Translations under genes and position numbers: made by a program | Shown here: piece after piece, positions 60,507-64,000 of the stretch | How positions within the stretch are numbered: position 1 is the first letter of the stretch | How the letters are laid out: each line of letters opens with the position of its first letter | Assembly (NCBI GenBank): GCA_016845105.1 | Contig: JAERTF010000164.1 | Span: forward strand, 25,796 to 89,795 | Reading direction: 5' to 3' | Origin: Bacteroidota bacterium | GTDB lineage: Bacteria; Bacteroidota; Bacteroidia; Bacteroidales; F082 | Length of the DNA: 64,000 nucleotides | The notes under the pieces: generated by a model | Told to the model about the DNA's origin: nothing | The model's database searches: none | What the model saw: only the letters and a program-made list of their open reading frames with translations

Positions 60507-63500
60507 CTAATTAATATTAAAAGGGATATTAAACATTACCTTGGTACCAAACACAATTCCATCTTCATTTTTCATTTCATTAATTGCAAAACTAATTTTT
60601 GGCATTCCTTTTTTTCTAAGAATCTCAAGTCGCTTTTTACAGATTGAAATGGCAAGAGATTCATGACTTTTCTTTTTCACTTTGTTGACTTTTTTGGATG
60701 CTGTAAGACCAATGCCGTTATCAAAAACCATAAATGATATCGAATTACCAATTAGTTGATAGCTTACTTGTATTTCACCCTCGTAGTCGATGTTTTTTAA
60801 TCCATGTTCGATGGCATTTTCGAGAAATGGTTGAGCAAGCATTGGGGGTATTTGATATTCACTATCTTCAAGTTCAAGGTCAACATCAATCTTATAACTA
60901 AAGCTATCATTAAACCTTAGCTGTTGCATTTTTAAATAAAGCTCAATACACTCTATTTCTTTTTCCATGCTTATAAATTCATGCCTGCTATTATCAAGTA
61001 TCAAACGTATTAGGCTGGCAAAATCCGAAAGATAGTTTCCGGCCAAATGTGTTTGATTTGAGTATATGTAGTTTTGAATAGCAAACAATGAATTGAAAAT
61101 AAAATGCGGATTCATTTGTAGACGTAATAACTTTTGATTTAACTCGATGTTTGTTAGCGACATACGCATTCGCTTATAACGAGAACGCCAGAGAAATAAA
61201 ACAAAAGAAAAGACAGCAAAAATTACGAAGCTTATAAACCACCATCGCATCCAAAATGGAGGTGTAATTGATAACCGACATGCCAAAAACTCATCAATTT
61301 TCTCACCCTGATCATCAACAACCCTTAGTTGGAAATCGTACTTGCCTGGTGGAACATTTGTAAACCTCGCAGTGAGTTCGTTTCCTTTTATTTGATTCCA
61401 CCTTTGATCAAAGCCATCAAGTTTATAGTAAAATTTATATGGGATATCTGTACCCCATACATCTGAACCAATATTAATCGAAAAGAAATTCTCATTATAA
61501 GCTAATACAACATCTTTTTTTCCATAAAAACTAGGGATCTTAACTTTATCAAAAACAGAAAGTGAAGACAGATATACCATTGGTTTTTTGACATTAGTCC
61601 TTAATTCATCAAGTTTAATTATAGCTATTCCATTTTCACCACCAAACATTATTCTCTTATCTGCAAGTTCAATGGCACAAGCATTGCTCTCATTAAAAGT
61701 TATGTTAATGATATTCGAATAATCATAGAACCTTTCCCACTGCAAGCTGTAACGAATTACGCCGTAACTTGTTGCCAACCAAACATCTTTTTCGCCAATT
61801 GGGAGTATTGCAAAAACTTCATGTTTCATCCCCAGCTGATCGAACGAAACCTCATTGATTGTTTTTTCCCCTGAAATATTGTAAAAAAGTCCCTTCGCCC
61901 CAATCCATATATTACCATTGCTACTTTCTTCAATATCATAAATCTTCTTCTGATCAATTCCTTCTTGAGGATTTACTTTTGTATAATAACATATTGATGT
62001 GTCTTTTTCAGGTAAATATAAGTGTAATCCTGTTTGGGTTGTGCCCATCCATAATCTATTTTGACTGTCAAAATGCAAACAAGTAATTAAACGCGACATA
62101 TTTGTCAACCGAAATTTATCTTTTAATCCCGTTGCGAAAGCACCTCTTGCAGTATCAAAAAGAGTTAGTCCTGGACCTCCCCAGAAACCCAGATAAAGTC
62201 TTCCTGTTTTATCAAAAGCCATATCATTATACCAGTCGAAATGTGTGCTTTTCGAATTATAAGTATAAAGTGAAAAATGATTTCTTTCTGGAAAAAGCCT
62301 TCCAAAACCAAGTCCAGCCCACAATCCACAGTAAATTGATCCATCTTTGGCCATTTCAATGCATTTTATTTTATTGGAAGGTAATCCCTGCGTATTTTTC
62401 GTATTAAAATGTTTAATAGAATTACTAACAGGATCATATTTATCAATACCCTTTTGGGTGGTACTAATCCATACTATTCCATCTTCACCTTCACATAAAT
62501 CAGTAATTGAGGATGATGCAAGAGTGTTATTTGTACCTGGAACGTGAAAAAGATATTCTACACCCACACTTTCCGGTTTATAAATTGCAACACCCTGGGA
62601 GGTAGATATCCACATTTGACCATATCGATCTTCATAAATTTTATGGATATTATTACCGGGCAATGAACCAATATCTTCTTCGTTGTGTATATTGTAGGTT
62701 ACTTCCCAGTTATTCTGGTTAACTCGGGCTAATCCATTGCCAGTACCAAACCACAGGTCGCCTTGACTGCTTTCGGTCATTGCCCAAGATGATGATTTAA
62801 TAACTTGGTGAAAGGATGTGTCCTGTTTGTTAAAGAGATAAGCCCCATCTAACCCTCCCACCCAAAAACTACCATTAGAGTCAGTATAATAATAGGCCAC
62901 ATCATACTCTCTTTTCATTCCTGGAATAAAACTGTGATTTGAACAAGGAATAGTTACAACTAATCCTTTTTCTTCATCTAAAAATGATGGTCCAATACCC
63001 CTTCCTCCGATCCACAATGTATTATCATTGTCTCTATAAATAGTGTGATAATGATAATATGGCTGGTCGGTTCTTTTATGATGAAATTGATTTAGTACAG
63101 TGAAGCTTTGCAAATCAATTTTCCAAAGTAATCCATTTAATGTTTCCATCCATAATAAACTATCGCCATCTGGTAATAAAGCTTGCACATATAGCGAATC
63201 ATTGTTCACACTTGCAGTATCTATTTCAAAAATTGGAGTAAACTTATCTGTACTATAATCATATAAACAAACACCTTTTGATGTTCCAACTAATAGTCTT
63301 CCGCTTTTATCTGCTGCAATACAAGTTACATGGGATGAAGTTAGAGACCCGGGGGTCCAGTCGTTAATGTACTTGCGCACATTGTTGCCATCAAATCTTG
63401 CCAGGCAGCTTGTTCCCGCTAACCAAATATAACCATGACGATCTTGAAAAATATCAACAATGGTTCCACATTCATCTCCAATATATTGAGTAAATGAGGT

Positions 63501-63617
63501 AAAACGAGTATATGGATCGTTACGATAGTTCTGTACTTCAATCCCACCATTTCCTAGTATAGTACCACAAACAGGCATCAATAAAATCAGAAGTAAGATC
63601 CTATGTATTTTCATCAT
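60507..63617 (-). CDS. Propeller-type sensor histidine kinase (LytS/YehU-like)
   Basis: 1036 residues. Signal peptide to about residue 22 (ILGNGG). Residues ~30-690 are two-component-regulator propeller repeats forming a large periplasmic sensor (IWLAGTSCLARFDG, LWIGGRGIGPSFLDEEKG, IWISTTQKGIDKYDP). A Y_Y_Y domain follows (YKFYYKLDGFDQRWNQIKGN ... PPGKYDFQLRV, about 725-780), then one membrane helix (about 790-812), a coiled coil, and a His_kinase domain with the phospho-His in MNPHFIFNSL (about 834) and an ATPase with FLENAIEHGLKN. No receiver or HTH is fused, unlike the SusR-type hybrids. It pairs with the LytTR regulator downstream. The signal sensed is unknown; a polymer fragment is a common ligand for the family. 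Confidence 0.93.
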   Translation of the reverse strand: MMKIHRILLLILLMPVCGTILGNGGIEVQNYRNDPYTRFTSFTQYIGDECGTIVDIFQDRHGYIWLAGTSCLARFDGNNVRKYINDWTPGSLTSSHVTCIAADKSGRLLVGTSKGVCLYDYSTDKFTPIFEIDTASVNNDSLYVQALLPDGDSLLWMETLNGLLWKIDLQSFTVLNQFHHKRTDQPYYHYHTIYRDNDNTLWIGGRGIGPSFLDEEKGLVVTIPCSNHSFIPGMKREYDVAYYYTDSNGSFWVGGLDGAYLFNKQDTSFHQVIKSSSWAMTESSQGDLWFGTGNGLARVNQNNWEVTYNIHNEEDIGSLPGNNIHKIYEDRYGQMWISTSQGVAIYKPESVGVEYLFHVPGTNNTLASSSITDLCEGEDGIVWISTTQKGIDKYDPVSNSIKHFNTKNTQGLPSNKIKCIEMAKDGSIYCGLWAGLGFGRLFPERNHFSLYTYNSKSTHFDWYNDMAFDKTGRLYLGFWGGPGLTLFDTARGAFATGLKDKFRLTNMSRLITCLHFDSQNRLWMGTTQTGLHLYLPEKDTSICYYTKVNPQEGIDQKKIYDIEESSNGNIWIGAKGLFYNISGEKTINEVSFDQLGMKHEVFAILPIGEKDVWLATSYGVIRYSLQWERFYDYSNIINITFNESNACAIELADKRIMFGGENGIAIIKLDELRTNVKKPMVYLSSLSVFDKVKIPSFYGKKDVVLAYNENFFSINIGSDVWGTDIPYKFYYKLDGFDQRWNQIKGNELTARFTNVPPGKYDFQLRVVDDQGEKIDEFLACRLSITPPFWMRWWFISFVIFAVFSFVLFLWRSRYKRMRMSLTNIELNQKLLRLQMNPHFIFNSLFAIQNYIYSNQTHLAGNYLSDFASLIRLILDNSRHEFISMEKEIECIELYLKMQQLRFNDSFSYKIDVDLELEDSEYQIPPMLAQPFLENAIEHGLKNIDYEGEIQVSYQLIGNSISFMVFDNGIGLTASKKVNKVKKKSHESLAISICKKRLEILRKKGMPKISFAINEMKNEDGIVFGTKVMFNIPFNIN

Positions 63618-63869
63618 AGATTATTAATTTCGCATATAAAAGTATGTGATTTTTTATTATCCTGAGCTTTTTTCGAAGTACATTATCAACACCTTTTTTC
63701 GAAATAAACTAGGAACAATACACTGTATGCTCACTGTAGCTATCAATATATCTAACTCTGGTCTCTTACTCAATATTTGTACTACAAATATTAGCAACAA
63801 TATGAAATAGGATAAACGTGTTTCTATAGAAAGTATTAGAATAATGCCCCTATTAATATGAAATAAACC

Positions 63870-63893
63870 ACTATGGACTGAAAGTACCATAGT
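63870..63893. repeat. REP-like hairpin 1
   Basis: ACTATGG-ACT-GAA-AGT-A-CCATAGT: a 10-base-pair stem with one bulged A and a GAA apex. It shares the apex ACTGAAAGT with the next hairpin and lies downstream of the partial coding region at 63919. Confidence 0.6.
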
Positions 63894-63899
63894 TTTCTC

Positions 63900-63916
63900 C
63901 AAGACTGAAAGTCTTG
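63900..63916. repeat. REP-like hairpin 2
   Basis: CAAGACT-GAA-AGTCTTG, a perfect 7-base-pair stem with a three-base loop. It begins six bases after hairpin 1 and ends two bases before the stop codon of the partial gene. No T-run follows, so it is not a normal terminator. Confidence 0.65.
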
Positions 63917-63918
63917 CG

Positions 63919-64000
63919 CTATTCGATGATAAAATTTGAATCGTCATTATCAGTTGGTTTCCTATGATGCTCCAAATATTCATTTACCATATCATCTGTG
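63919..64000 (-). CDS. C-terminal end of a possible transposase-like protein, truncated by window
   Basis: On the minus strand the frame is open from the right edge for 26 codons and ends at TAG (63919-63921). The visible end reads DDMVNEYLEHHRK and then PTDNDDSNFIIE, a hydrophilic tail like those of small Bacteroidota transposases, including REP-associated types. The two small hairpins just after the stop fit that idea. With only 26 residues the assignment is tentative; it could equally be the end of an unrelated gene. Confidence 0.35.
   Translation of the reverse strand, partial: TDDMVNEYLEHHRKPTDNDDSNFIIE

Larger units (their letters stand above)
63618..63918. other. Intergenic region upstream of the histidine kinase
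   Basis: About 300 bases without a convincing gene; an open frame here is a shadow of the partial coding region at the right edge. The stretch CTTTTTTCGAA occurs twice (about 63667 and 63696). Two hairpins with the same apex lie at 63870-63893 and 63900-63916. No clear promoter box for the kinase gene is visible. Confidence 0.5.

Noticed and set aside
63657-63983. Open frame of 108 codons on the minus strand
   Set aside because: Its first part overlaps, in another frame, the better-looking partial coding region ending at 63919; the rest runs through hairpins and has no protein-like pattern.
1-64000. tRNA, rRNA, riboswitch or CRISPR features
   Set aside because: I looked for TPsiC-like segments, GC-rich RNA blocks and short regular repeats in the gaps and found none; a covariance-model scan would settle this.

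Overview
The window looks like chromosomal DNA of a member of the phylum Bacteroidota, probably a marine or sediment Bacteroidales/Marinilabiliales- or Cytophagales-type organism. The DNA is AT-rich (by eye GC is in the mid-30s). Several secreted proteins end in type IX secretion sorting domains. Promoters match the Bacteroidota TTTG-N19-21-TAnnTTTG pattern. A propeller-type histidine kinase sits beside a LytTR regulator. FISUMP, FecR and lamin-tail domains are present. No rRNA, tRNA or CRISPR array was seen; the only mobile-element trace is a possible transposase tail at the right edge.

Layout. 1-8,023: the end of an Xaa-Pro dipeptidyl-peptidase-like gene, a VF530-type DNA-binding protein, a large FG-GAP T9SS cargo, a small plug-like secreted protein, a MarR regulator with an SDR oxidoreductase (both preceded by the same palindrome), and a minus-strand T9SS protein with three lamin-tail repeats. 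8,343-24,675: a phosphate-centred island. It starts with a DUF47 (PhoU-like) protein and a PiT phosphate transporter fused to a membrane-anchored LuxR-type HTH domain. A tight nine-gene block on the same strand (11,092-21,217) follows: OprP/O-like porin, lamin-tail lipoprotein, SdiA-regulated-like lipoprotein, two divergent CYTH-like proteins, a canonical CYTH protein, a TctC-TctB fusion, TctA, and a Na/Pi cotransporter. A T9SS FG-GAP protein and a second canonical CYTH gene come next. My inference is that this block takes up and splits a phosphate-rich compound: porin across the outer membrane, TTT transporter across the inner membrane, CYTH triphosphatases in the cytosol.

24,682-44,935: mostly housekeeping and stress genes on both strands. 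They include a class A penicillin-binding protein, a lipase-like lipoprotein, a large Asp-box propeller protein, DNA glycosylase Tag, a DEAD-box helicase, an MscS channel, RsmI, a DUF1287 protein, an ArsC/Acr3 pair, a TlpA-type thioredoxin, an isochorismatase-family hydrolase, a methyltransferase and small hypothetical secreted proteins.

45,109-63,617: a long minus-strand run of exported proteins built from a few interchangeable modules, downstream of a LytS/LytTR-type two-component system. Four proteins share a C-terminal four-repeat domain of about 200 residues. Four others share an N-terminal PsbP-like domain joined to different C-terminal modules (lipocalin-like, Ig-like, FISUMP, unknown). 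This modular cluster and the phosphate/CYTH block are the two best candidates for undescribed systems.
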